Source: Daldinia sp. FL1419 (Eukaryota; Ascomycota; Sordariomycetes; Xylariales; Hypoxylaceae). From it: 64,000 nucleotides of DNA. The DNA lies in NCBI GenBank assembly GCA_025201765.1, contig MU623342.1, positions 62,001 to 126,000 on the forward strand, read 5' to 3'. The position numbers were made by a program, and so were the translations under genes. Below the pieces are notes generated by a model. It saw only the letters and a list, made by a program, of their open reading frames with translations, had not been told where the DNA came from and did no database searches. Below are positions 47,601-57,472 of this stretch, piece after piece; the first letter of the stretch is position 1; each line of letters begins with the position of its first letter.

Positions 47601-48820
47601 CTATTGTCGGCTATGTTTGCCGCTGTGTTCTTCGACAGTGATCCTGCTAATTCGTTTAAGCTGCGGACTCTGTCGCGCGAACTTGCTTTAGGGTTGGAGG
47701 AGCTGGTGAAGCTGGAGGTGGAGGCAGAAGCGAAGGCTGGTTGGGTCGCTGGGATGGCGGCGCGATTGGGGATTATATCGTCTGGGAAGGATAAGGGGAA
47801 GGAGGGGGGTAAGGAGGAGTGGCCTAGACTTCCGCATTATGGACGGGAATTGCTTTCTCGGATGATGGAGAAGGGGAAAACGGTGGAGGAGTGTGTTGCG
47901 GGGACTGTTATGCCTATTAGGTGAGTTGTCCTTGACTGAGAACCACTTTGAACGGATAATTAGCAGACGGTATACGATACTAACTATATATAGTGCTGCT
48001 GGAGCTACGATTATGACAGGCCTGCTCTCGCAGTGTCTAGATTACTTCTTAGGAACAGGAAGCGAGCATCTCCCTGAGCTCTACCGCCTAGCCCACCAGG
48101 ACACGGCTGAAGCTGATGATAAATTGATGCATTAGTAAGTCCTACCCCTTTAATTACCACCCTAACGCAGACAAATCTCTCAATACTAACCATCGACTCA
48201 GCCTCCTAGAAGGCATCCGCCTCCGCGGCACCGTCGTCGTAGCCCGCTACGTGCCACCCACCAGTCCCCCTCAACATATCAGCGACGACGTCCCCTGCCT
48301 CGCCAACCCCTCCTCACCCACCTCTCCATCCCCCATCCCCAATCCCCCTTCCTCCCGCCCCTCCTCGGCCCGCACCTACACCCTCGCCCCAACCCAGCGC
48401 GCCATAATCGACCTCGTAACCGCCTCCCACGACAGCGCCGCCTTCCCGGACCCCGAGACCCTGCGTCTCGACCGACCGCTATCCTCGTACCTCCCCTGGG
48501 GCAGCGGTCCGCATAAATGTCTAGGCGAGGGTCTAACGCGCGTCGCTCTCGCCGCTGCGTTTAAAGTCCTGCTCCAGCTCCCGGGGTTACGGCGCGCTTC
48601 TGGTCCGAGGGGGGAGTGCAAGAGCCTCGAGTTTAAAGAGTGGCGGGGACAAGTTGGGAGGAAGGCTGTGGAGGGAGGAGGGGACGAGTGGACTGGTCTG
48701 AGGGTATACATGACGCCTGATCAGAGCGCGTATTCCCCTGTACCAACGACGATGAGGGTCAGGTGGGATGGTAAAGTTACTACTGCCGAGGGAGGATGGG
48801 TTGATGTTGGAGGTAAGTAA
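44613..48820 (+). CDS. Heme dioxygenase-cytochrome P450 fusion (psi-factor/oxylipin synthase, Ppo family)
   Basis: Nine exons: 44613-45338, 45404-45583, 45708-45751, 45801-46564, 46641-46794, 46863-47040, 47127-47920, 47994-48134 and 48202-48820; every join is in frame, giving 1199 aa. The N-terminal animal-peroxidase-like dioxygenase has the distal His in THDIFQT (about 237), SSYLDLSPLYG, and YRWH with catalytic Tyr 414 and proximal heme His 417. It should oxygenate C18 unsaturated fatty acids to 8R- or 10R-hydroperoxides. The C-terminal P450 half has EGIR (ExxR, 997-1000) and a heme-Cys loop WGSGPHKCLG with Cys about 1100, so heme binding looks intact. Two oddities: the I-helix position of the usual ANQxQ motif reads TIMTG (952-956), and a Pro/Ser-rich insert of about 35 residues precedes the Cys loop. 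The start ATG is uncertain; an upstream first exon is possible. Members make psi factors that balance sexual and asexual development. Confidence 0.9.
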
Positions 48821-49317
48821 GCTGCTAGCTATGGGGGAAGGAAAGTGATTGTTTAACTATCTAGGCTATATGAAACATGTATTTCGATCATTATGTTCAC
48901 TCTTTTAAAATCTTATTTACTGGAGGGGGTCGGGGTAAGGGGCAGCAAGAATAGATACGGGGGTAACCCCTTAATTATCATTCATTGAATATTCCAATTT
49001 AATCATAACCAGCCCCCTGTACAATTCTTTGCATATCGTGGACTATTCATTGTATTCTTAGGTAAGATGACAATACTGCTAAGAATGTATAGTTAAATAA
49101 AGCTATATAGTAGGTAGGTATGTTATCCATAGCTATACACAATCCTTCTAACCCTTTCAAGGTTGTCATGCAAGTCCCCCTCCCCCAATAGAGGCTATAA
49201 CCAAAACTTAAGTAAAGTAAAATATGCCGAAATAGGCGCCTATTCCCTTTTTTAGTAATGCTGATCTATCCGTGTGCCTAATTCATGTACATCCAAGTCT
49301 AGCCGCCTATATAGAGG
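48821..49317. other. Interval between convergent dioxygenase and lipase genes
   Basis: A 497-bp interval that should hold both 3' UTRs. It is AT-rich with a GTAGGTAGGTATG word near 49111. A GTAAGT at the dioxygenase stop could allow an alternative last exon, but no good continuation was seen. Confidence 0.5.
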
Positions 49318-51528
49318 CTATCGGCTGTCGAGACGAGAAACCCTTCGGCCCTCATCGCTGCTGCTACTCGTGGTAGCTTTTGCGGCGCCGATCCTGATGC
49401 CGCGCCCACCCTTCATTGAGTCTAAGCTAAGATTGCTCGCAGCACTGTTACGCCGACGATCCTTCTTACTGTTCTGAGTTGAGGGGCTAGGCGTTGCAGG
49501 GGTGGGTAGGTCTCCTATGCCGTAGCCGCTGGCCGAGAAAGGTCTATCAGGTGAGGTCAAAACTGGCAAATTCTCGTCAATCGTGGTGATGGGGTTAGCA
49601 TTAGGATGAATCCGAAGATCAGCGGTTGCGGCGCCCATGGGTGTTGTCACCTCTGGAGCAAAGTCGGAATAATTCACGGGATCTTCACGGGCTTCATGTT
49701 GTACGCTCGATTTAGGTTCTCCATTAGCTTGTCCGTTGGACGCGGAAGTCGTGTCGGACTCGAGCACGTCACTATTACGATGCATGCTAATACGACTTTA
49801 GTTCTCCATCTCTACTAGTGGAAAGAACAAAAATATAAACATTGCTACTATGGGAAACTCACTGCTTGAAAGAGTGGGAGGCTGACAGACTGACGCTGCG
49901 CGCTCGTTGGTAGCTTTCAAACTCTTCCAGGGAGTGCTCAGCACCCTTGAAATTCTCCAAGGCGTCAAACACGTGCTGGAAGACTTGGACGTCGACGTCA
50001 CGAGCCCAGAGGAAGTCCAGATGTTCGTAATGGGGGATTTCTGTTGCGACAGTCCTATTAGGTAACTCTCGCATCATTACCTCAATATCGACCAGGGAGT
50101 CGCTTCCACCATAAACCAAGACAATAGGGGTTTTAATATTACGAGTTGGGTACTTGGCGACTTTTGTGTACTTGCTCGACGTGTTGATAGACAGGGGCGT
50201 CTGCACATCGTCATCGTACATTTGGAATGACTGGTTGCGAATGATTTGGAACCAATGGACAACCGACTTCGTGCTAGTAAACGAATACAAGTGTGGATAA
50301 GCCGCAAGTTTCTGGCTAACCGAGATGTTTTTGGTCTGCCAGCCAAAGAGAAAAGACAAGCCCATATCGATGAGTTTCATAAACAGAGGCGGATATAGTA
50401 TAGACTGCCACATCGTAGCGGACGAAAGAATCGAACGCCTGCCAAACAGAAGGAAGAGGACCTGGGGAGATGCTTTGATGAGAGCGTCGACGATGCCGTT
50501 ATTGAGACCAGCAGGTGACATGGCCGGGGCCAATGCTATAAAGACATTAACCTGCTCGTTCAATTTAGGATGCACCGCCAAGCTAGCGAAAGCTTGCGCG
50601 GTACCCTGGGAGAACCCGATATAGGAGAGGGACTCTTGCTTTGTGGTCTCTAGAATGTAGTTGATTGAGTCTGGGATATCGTGGAAAGCAAACTCGTCGA
50701 TGGAAAAGTTCCAAAATTCAGTCGTAGTAGGGGGGTAGTTGATTGATTTCTTGGAGTACTTGTTCCCACGGTTATTACCCAGCTAATATCCCAATATTAG
50801 TATACGCGATTCCGTTACTACGCGGAGATAAGTTATTAAACGTACCCAAACATCAAAACCTCTTTCCACCAAAACAAAAGGTAGGGACCTTTGAGCATCT
50901 GTGAGGCAAACCCAAACTTCGCTATTCATTAAAAGACCATGATGTAGGTAAACGACGCGCTTCTTCACACTAGCGGGTCCGTCATTGACCTTCATATCTT
51001 CCTCGCCTTTCCTCCAAGCCAGGCGGTGTATTCCAAGTAGGTACCCGTCTTTTGTTTGTAGTACATGTTCCTCTGCCGTGTAGCCATACATGGCACAGAG
51101 GTCGACGAAATCGGAAGCATTTCGAATCGATGTGGAGATGGCTAGATACAGCGTGTTAGTGTAACGAAGCATTAAAAGGGTATAAGTCGTACATTTTCTT
51201 CTCTGTTCGGCCCTTTTCTGCGCTGGCGTGGTTAACCTGTTAAACAGCCGTCGCGAAGCTCGGTAGAAAAGATTTAACAGCGAGGATGCTGGATGTAAAA
51301 CGTTAGTATAAGAAAATCAATAAGTAAGACAGTCTTTTCGTACGTAAAGCTAGCGTTAGTACTCGAATGAGGGCCTCGAGCCCGACAAGAAGGAAAGAGC
51401 CCACGAGGGCAAAGTATTCGGCACTGTATCATATATGTATTAGTATTAATGGAAATTTGTTTTTAAATATCTTATTCGTATAGTTATACTACTAACATGT
51501 CCAATCGACCAAGAAACGGTAAGGGCAT
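49318..51528 (-). CDS. Membrane-anchored acid-lipase-type hydrolase (steryl ester/triacylglycerol lipase-like)
   Basis: Six exons on the minus strand: 51497-51528, 51423 down to 51344, 51193-51288, 50846-51141, 49863-50782 and 49318-49786; 630 aa. The ATG at 51526-51528 starts MPLPFLGRLD, and a hydrophobic anchor (YFALVGSFLLVGLEALI) follows at about residues 12-35. The alpha/beta-hydrolase lipase region starts at DFVDLCAMYGYTAEEHVLQT, with HHGLLMNSEVW (oxyanion), DVWLGNNRGN, nucleophile Ser 226 in GFSQG, the acid residue in YGGSDSLVD, and the His in HYEHLDFLWA. The C-terminal 160 residues are a Ser/Pro-rich tail with KKDRRRNS. This is the Yeh1/Tgl1-type family that cleaves steryl esters or triacylglycerol at lipid droplets or the plasma membrane. 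The gene converges on the dioxygenase-P450 gene. Confidence 0.88.
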
Positions 51529-52440
51529 TTTGATTTCGATAATTTTTTTTTCGTCTAATAGCACTTGACTCGAGCAGCTAAGATAGGGATATAAGACGTT
51601 CGATATTAGGGATTAGCGCTGCGCTATCGCAACGAGTTGCTCATCTTCCTTCCGTATAGTATTCGTATGGTGTTCGTATAGTATAGTTCTTTGACCAAAA
51701 AAAAGGTAACCTCAAAGGGCGAAGAATTACGATTCCGAAGGAAGATTGGGCGATGCTATGGAGGAAAATCAATTGGTCGCGGTGTAGGTCTTTTGGTGAT
51801 GTCACATGCGAATTAGGATTGCGGTAAGCTAAGCTCAAGAAAGACAGACAATCGGCGTTTTAAGACCTATAATAGAAGAGTAATCTATAAAGAGGAGATG
51901 AATGATAAATCAAAGTCAAGATGGTGATTGTAAATAAATTATGGGATTTCTTTTTAAACGTTAACAAGGCATAATATTGAAATCATATTTAAGGTTCTTC
52001 ATTTCATTCCAGGCCGTGGCGATGGAGCTCCTTTCCCCTACTGGTGTGTTACTAGGTACACCTGGTAACGCCGCCTAGTCTGCTGTCCATACACCTGGTA
52101 CATTGGGAAATTTCCCTGGGTGGTCCCCACTAATGATAACCTAGATTGGTTGATACGTGACATGTCAGCGAAGCTACCCCTGCATTAAAACAAAACTGCA
52201 CGTTAAAAGTGCATGTGCTAAACTTCCAGACTTCCGAACTGTCCGCCCTATTGGCCTTATTGGTCTTATTTGCCCAATCGGCGTTATTACATTTCTCTAA
52301 AGCTCGGACCATTTACACCTATTCTTAATTTACCAAACTTTCGCGATAGAAATCCCGTCTGATCTAATCTGGTGCGACCTGGTGGAATCGATTTTTTTTC
52401 CTACGACTTCGTTTCGTAGATCCCCCCGCGTCCGATCAAT
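51529..52440. other. Divergent promoter region
   Basis: A 912-bp interval between the starts of the lipase (-) and PET191 (+). It includes an imperfect ACACCTGGTA repeat at about 52048-52100 and AT-rich stretches. No gene is supported. Confidence 0.5.
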
Positions 52441-52912
52441 ATGCCGAGCTCATGTAAAGAAATAAGTATGCGTGGACCTCACCCATGGCGCTAATGTGCA
52501 TTTTTGACATGTGTGGACTTGACTGACGGGGCGTTGACTTACAGGAGCTGCACTGGCACAATGCCTGCAAGAGTCTGATTGCGTGATGGTGCAACGACAT
52601 ACCGCCGCTGAATGCTTGCGTTCACCGCTGTCTGAGGAACTCCCGATGAAGTGTCAACAGCTGAAGAAGGGTTTCGGCGAGTGTAGGAGGGGCATGATCG
52701 ACATGCGCAAGCGGTTTCGAGGGAACCAACCTATCACCTTCAAGAGCCTCGAAACCACCGAGCAATCGGGAGAAGGATACCAACTTTACGCCGGAAGATC
52801 CGCTTTCGCCGGTACCGTACGCAAGACCGACGGAAACGAGCCGGAACCTAAGGACTGGCGAGAAATAGAGAATGAGAAATACCGGAAAGAACAAGAATCC
52901 CAAAAGAAATAA
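52441..52912 (+). CDS. pet191: Cytochrome c oxidase assembly factor Pet191/Coa5
   Basis: Two exons, 52441-52465 (25 nt) and 52545-52912, with a 79-nt intron; 130 aa. The first exon supplies MPSSCKEI, which completes the first Cys motif. It has the twin CX9C arrangement: Cys 5 and Cys 15 (CX9C), Cys 21, Cys 31 in AAECL, and Cys 45 and Cys 55 around QQLKKGFGE. The block CVMVQRHTAAECLRSPL, RGMIDMRKRFRGNQP and GEGYQLYAG is diagnostic for the family. The protein is imported into the mitochondrial intermembrane space and is needed for assembly of complex IV. The C-terminal 35 residues (Lys/Glu-rich) extend beyond the yeast protein. Without the first exon an internal Met would give a truncated protein. 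Confidence 0.95.
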
Positions 52913-53847
52913 AGAGAAAGAATAGTTATATACTTGAAATGTTGGGCGAAGATATCACAACAAGCATTGAACGGCGTCGAGGTTGGATTGTTATATCTGA
53001 GCGCATCAAAAGCCGATTACTTATTATCTTTAAGCATGGCTTTCATCGGGTCAACTCTTACTCGCTGGGTATAAACTTATACGTACGGCATGATACCGTC
53101 TCGATGCCGTCTCGATGGCTTATTTTTTACGATCTGAATCATACCCCGGGGCTTACGTTTTAGCCTCCAGGATATCCTGGTTTCACTAACATGGACGAAC
53201 ACTTTGTTACTGGTTTACAGAACTCGACTTATGCACTCGACAAGTATTTACACAGTGCCCTACAGTCTATTTTGTGTTGTAGGACAAATGTGTCTGAGGG
53301 GCTTTAAGATACTATGTACAGGTCATAAACCAGATACGGCTTATTCCGCTGTACACCTCTAATCGTATCAAGCCTCATGGAAATGCGGACTTCGAATTCG
53401 CTCGAAACCATCACATATATGTCGCATATATGCAATTACCTAAGCACCTGGACAGACGACTTATTAGATTGGTAGACCCCTTATTACCGGACAAGGGTCT
53501 ACGTCTATCTACTCTAGATCGGCCTTGGCAAAAATTCAAAGACTCCATAATGGATTTCCATCTCAATATTCATTTTCGCCCCCTTCACGTCGCGTAACGT
53601 CGTACGTTGTCTGATAGATTTCGTGCAATATCCGTAGTTCTATAACTACGGCTATGCCCCCGTCTATTTGTAAACTGATTCTAAAGCATCTATGTAGAAT
53701 TGAATGTCTAACAGGTTATCTTACTACGTAGCCCATATTAAGGCTTCTTATTCGGATGGATGTGAACCATACATTCGTGAACCTTTTTCCTAGGCCGCTA
53801 TTCGACGACGTCATACGCGTCCCGACCTACTTAGTACTAAAATCCCA
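52913..53847. other. Intergenic region
   Basis: Lies between two genes in tandem (+). It contains an imperfect CACATATATGTCGCATATATGC palindrome-like stretch near 53410-53431. Short frames lack family signatures. No gene is supported. Confidence 0.5.
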
Positions 53848-55077
53848 ATGGGCCGTCCAGAACCGCCGCCGTCCCGGTCGTCGCGTCGACGTATAACTAC
53901 TGCGGGGGCCATCTTCACGATATTTCTCATAGCAATACTATGTTACACACGTTATAGCGAACAACTACCGCCAATGTCCATGGTGTCAACAGCAACAATA
54001 ATGACGCAAGACGCCCAATCCCAGTCTCATACCTCCCTTACGAAACCAACTCTCATCGCTTCCTTACCTTCCTCCGCGCTACCCAAACCCCACGGCGGTC
54101 CTGACTCGCCGCGCCTCATCATGATTGGCGACGTGCACGGGCAGCTCAAAGCGCTAGACAAGCTCCTCACGAAAGTCGGGTACTCGCGCAAGCGAGGCGA
54201 TATAGTTATTTTCACGGGTGACATGGTAAATAAAGGCCCAAATAGTGGGGGTGTAGTCGACCGTGCCGTGGAGATAGGCGCGTACAGCGTGCGCGGCAAC
54301 CACGAGGATCGCGTACTGCGGGCCTGGGACAAGATGCAAGCCGAAGCGAGCACAGATACGGACACGGACACGGACACGGATATAGATGAAGAGCCGGAAG
54401 GAGACGTAGGGGCGGAGAAAAAGAAGAAGCATAAGCACAAGGGTAAGAAGGAAGACCGTAGGACTGCAAAGAGCCTCACGTCCGCCCAGCGTGCTTGGCT
54501 CGCAGCGCGGCCCGTCATCCTACGAATCGGCGAAATATCCCCATATTACGGGGACGTGGTAGTAGTTCACGGGGGCCTGGTTCCCGGTATACCACTTGAG
54601 AAGCAAGACCCGCAAGTCGTCATGAGCATACGAACGCTCATTACACCATCCTCTTTCTCCCCCGAGTCCTTCCTCGATTCGCCGGTCGATTCCTCCGGAC
54701 ACCCACATCTCAAGCCTAGCGAAGGCCGTGAAGGACACCCCTGGTCCAAGATCTGGAACGCTCTGGAGAAAGAGAAGCGGAAAAAGGGGCGGCATGGGAT
54801 GACTACTACAACAGTAGTCTACGGCCACGACGCCAAGACGGGTCTTAGTGTTCGACGGTACGCCTTTGGGATTGATAGCAATTGTGCTCGCGGCGGAGAG
54901 TTGACGGCGCTGGTGTTTGAACCTACTTCCGCCTCCGGCACGGTCTCTTCCGTACACGATCCTAATATCCCCAAAAGCACCAACGACGACGAAGACGAGA
55001 ATCCAGAAGTAATAGCAGAGAAGCACAAGCAGGCTAAACACGGCATAACGCACCGCCTCGTTAGTGTCTCCTGTTAG
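53848..55077 (+). CDS. Ppn2-like vacuolar metallophosphatase (endopolyphosphatase-like)
   Basis: A single exon of 409 codons from the ATG at 53848. A short basic N-terminus precedes one membrane segment (GAIFTIFLIAILCY, about residues 20-35), giving a type II topology. The PPP/calcineurin-like fold carries the metal-ligand motifs in order: GDVHGQ (about 95), GDMVNKGP (about 125), GNHED (about 152), VVHGG (about 233) and YGHDAKTG (about 325). After GNHED there is a low-complexity insert of Asp-Thr repeats and then a Lys-rich stretch. This order, with the single anchor, matches yeast Ppn2, a Zn-dependent vacuolar endopolyphosphatase. Whether the substrate here is polyphosphate or phosphoprotein is not shown by sequence. 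Confidence 0.85.
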   Translation: MGRPEPPPSRSSRRRITTAGAIFTIFLIAILCYTRYSEQLPPMSMVSTATIMTQDAQSQSHTSLTKPTLIASLPSSALPKPHGGPDSPRLIMIGDVHGQLKALDKLLTKVGYSRKRGDIVIFTGDMVNKGPNSGGVVDRAVEIGAYSVRGNHEDRVLRAWDKMQAEASTDTDTDTDTDIDEEPEGDVGAEKKKKHKHKGKKEDRRTAKSLTSAQRAWLAARPVILRIGEISPYYGDVVVVHGGLVPGIPLEKQDPQVVMSIRTLITPSSFSPESFLDSPVDSSGHPHLKPSEGREGHPWSKIWNALEKEKRKKGRHGMTTTTVVYGHDAKTGLSVRRYAFGIDSNCARGGELTALVFEPTSASGTVSSVHDPNIPKSTNDDEDENPEVIAEKHKQAKHGITHRLVSVSC

Positions 55078-55228
55078 TCTCCCTAAATTCCACAACAAGC
55101 TTAACAATAATAGCCCATATTGGTATAAGTACAGGCAAGAGAAGGAAACCTAGTGCGAGCAGTATGAAGAGTAGAAGGAGTAGAAGGGCAATCAGACAGG
55201 TCGAAAAAAGTATGGATAGAAAGCCCAT
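55061..55228 (-). CDS. Possible small hydrophobic protein (tentative)
   Basis: An ATG at 55226-55228 opens 55 codons, mostly Leu/Ile/Phe, with one or two potential membrane segments and a charged C-terminus (VEFRETNRRH). It overlaps the last 17 nt of the Ppn2-like gene on the other strand. I know no homologue; composition alone is the support, and it could be chance. Confidence 0.2.
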   Translation of the reverse strand: MGFLSILFSTCLIALLLLLLFILLALGFLLLPVLIPIWAIIVKLVVEFRETNRRH

Positions 55229-55973
55229 CGTGGCCACGCTAGAACAAATAGGATCGGATATCCAGACCAAGATCAAGATCAAGACTAGGTTCCGTTTGCT
55301 TTTATGGGTTTTTGTCCGATCAATTTAGAGGGATCGAGGGATGGGACTTCTGATGGTGATAGGTGATGGGTGGTAAGTGGAACGATTCCTGCAGGCGGGA
55401 ATTCGTACGTACCTAGGTACCCAAAGTTACACGATCGCAATGCATGGCGATGGCGTTTTTGTTGTTCCTACATATTTAATTTGAGTGCCCTACCCGGCCT
55501 ATCTGCTTTCATGCACCATATGTCGGTATCCAATGTCTGTAACGTAGCTAGTAAACAAATATTACAACTGGTCACATTTTCTTCCGCGCGGTACCTAATA
55601 TGCTATGCATGATAGGACATAGGTCATGTCAATAACACGGCATGGGATCGAGAAACATTGGTTAACCCCTCTAAATTTTGTTTAATTTTGGTTTTAGCTT
55701 TCAACTATGGACTCTCATAGTAAATAGGCAAGATATCCGCGGGTCTATATTTCCACCGCGCAGATATATCTCCCTAACTAGAACATGAACTGATTTAACT
55801 TGATCTGAGAATTAACCCCGGAAAGCGAAAGAGGCCAGGCCCAAATGTCATTATGCATTCTAGAAACTCCTAGGTAGTACGTAAACAGCCGACGTCTCAA
55901 AACATGCACAATTACCGCGCGTGCTTCCTTTTTGTATCCTTCCTTACGGCGTCTTGGTGTTCATGGTGGCGAT
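55229..55973. other. Interval between convergent genes
   Basis: Lies between the Ppn2-like gene (+) and transaldolase (-). It contains a TACGTACCTAGGTACCCA word at about 55406-55423. No gene is supported. Confidence 0.5.
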
Positions 55974-57472
55974 TTACGCATTAATCTTCTGCTTGATGAT
56001 GTCCTTGAGGGTCTCGGCGTCGGCGGCGAACTTGCTAATACCCTCGCGCAGCTTCTCGACGGCCATTTGCTCCTCGTTGAAGTCGAAGCGGAAGAGGGGC
56101 TCGTCGTTGATGTAAGTCTTCTTGGCGATGTCGAGGGTAGCGGCGCTGGAAGCGTCGAGCTTCTTGGGCACGGGAGCGGAGGAGTTGAGGAGTTCCTCAA
56201 GTAGGTTAGGCTATATGATATATTAGTCTTACTACATCCTCAAGTACTTCTGATTAAAAATACGGCACGGCCACTTACGGAGATGGTTAGGTAGTCACAG
56301 CCAGCGAGCTCGGTGATCTCGCCAGTGTTTCGGAAAGAAGCACCCATGACGATGGTCTTGTAACCGTACTTCTTGTAGTAGTTGAAAATAGCCTGGACGG
56401 ACTTGACACCAGGGTCGTCCTCCTTGGAGTACTCCTTCTTCGTCGCGGCCTTGTACCAGTCAAGGATACGGCCGACGAAGGGAGAGATGAGGAAAGCGCC
56501 GGCCTCGGCGGCAGCGATGGCCTGGACGAGCGAGAACATGAGGGTTAGGTTGCAGTTAACGCCGTGGTCCCGTTGTAGGATCTCGGCGGCCTTGATACCC
56601 TCCCATGTCGACGCAATCTTGATTAGAATGCGGTCCTTGGAGATACCTTGCTCCTTGTATAGCTATAGAACACGTATATTAGCATATTATCTATTAGATA
56701 TTGTTTGATCTAGTAAACAAAGACGTACGTCAATGATGTGTAGAGCCTTCTCAACGGAAGCCTTGGTGTCGAAGGAGAAGCGGGCGTCGACCTCAGTCGA
56801 TACCTTGCCGGGGATGATCTGAAGGATTTCCTTGCCGAACTCAACTAAGAGTCGGTCAAGAGCAGCATCGACTTGGCTGTCGATGTCACCACCCTTGCCC
56901 TTGGCGTATGCTACAGCGGAGTCGATCAATTTAGCGTATTCAGCCTTCTTGGACGCAGCGAGGATGAGAGAGGGGTTGGTGGTGGCATCTTGAGGCTTGT
57001 ATTTTCCGATGGCTAAACATTCATTGTTAGTATTCGCTGTTCAAAGGATGACGCTATACCGGTTTGACCCGCTTGCGATTGTCGCGAAGTGGGCTGGAGA
57101 ATGCGGGATATACTAACTTGCAAAGTCACCTAAATACGTAAGTTAGTACCATCAGGTTTCTTTGGCTCATTCAGGGGTTAAATCGATGTAGCTTACCAGA
57201 GTCGCAAACGACGACCTAATCGAGAGAGAACAAATGCGAGTCAGTCAATTGCTTCGATATAAGAAAACACGACCCAAGTTTTGTGTTCCGCACCCTCGGG
57301 AGCAGTACTGCAAACGAGGTAAAGGAGACCCTCTAATCTCGAGCAATAAAAACTCACGATGGAGGGGTACAAGAGCAAAACGGTAAAAGAGTAAAAGAGT
57401 AAAAGAAGCGACTGAGGGGTAACCTGGACTTACCGTGCCGGTGCTCTTCAGCTGGTCGAGTGAGTTAGACAT
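55974..57472 (-). CDS. tal1: Transaldolase
   Basis: Six exons on the minus strand: 57434-57472 (39 nt), 57197-57215 (19 nt), 57118-57129 (12 nt), 56729-57012, 56279-56662 and 55974-56210; 324 aa, the normal length. The spliced N-terminus reads SLDQLKSTGTVVVCDSGDFA then TIGKYKPQDATTNPSL, which validates the 19- and 12-nt microexons; both neighbouring introns have TACTAAC branch sites and TTTAG acceptors. The Schiff-base Lys is about residue 133 in ILIKIASTWEG. Other landmarks are VNCNLTLMFSLVQA, ISPFVGRILDW and MGASFRNTGEI. It transfers a dihydroxyacetone unit between sedoheptulose 7-phosphate and glyceraldehyde 3-phosphate in the non-oxidative pentose phosphate pathway, in the cytosol. Confidence 0.96.

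Noticed and set aside
47240..48711. Minus-strand frames opposite the P450 half of the dioxygenase gene
   Set aside because: Shadow frames; the plus strand encodes conserved P450 motifs with coherent splicing.
54027..55107. Minus-strand frames opposite the Ppn2-like gene
   Set aside because: They arise from the high GC and codon bias of the sense gene and contain no family signature.
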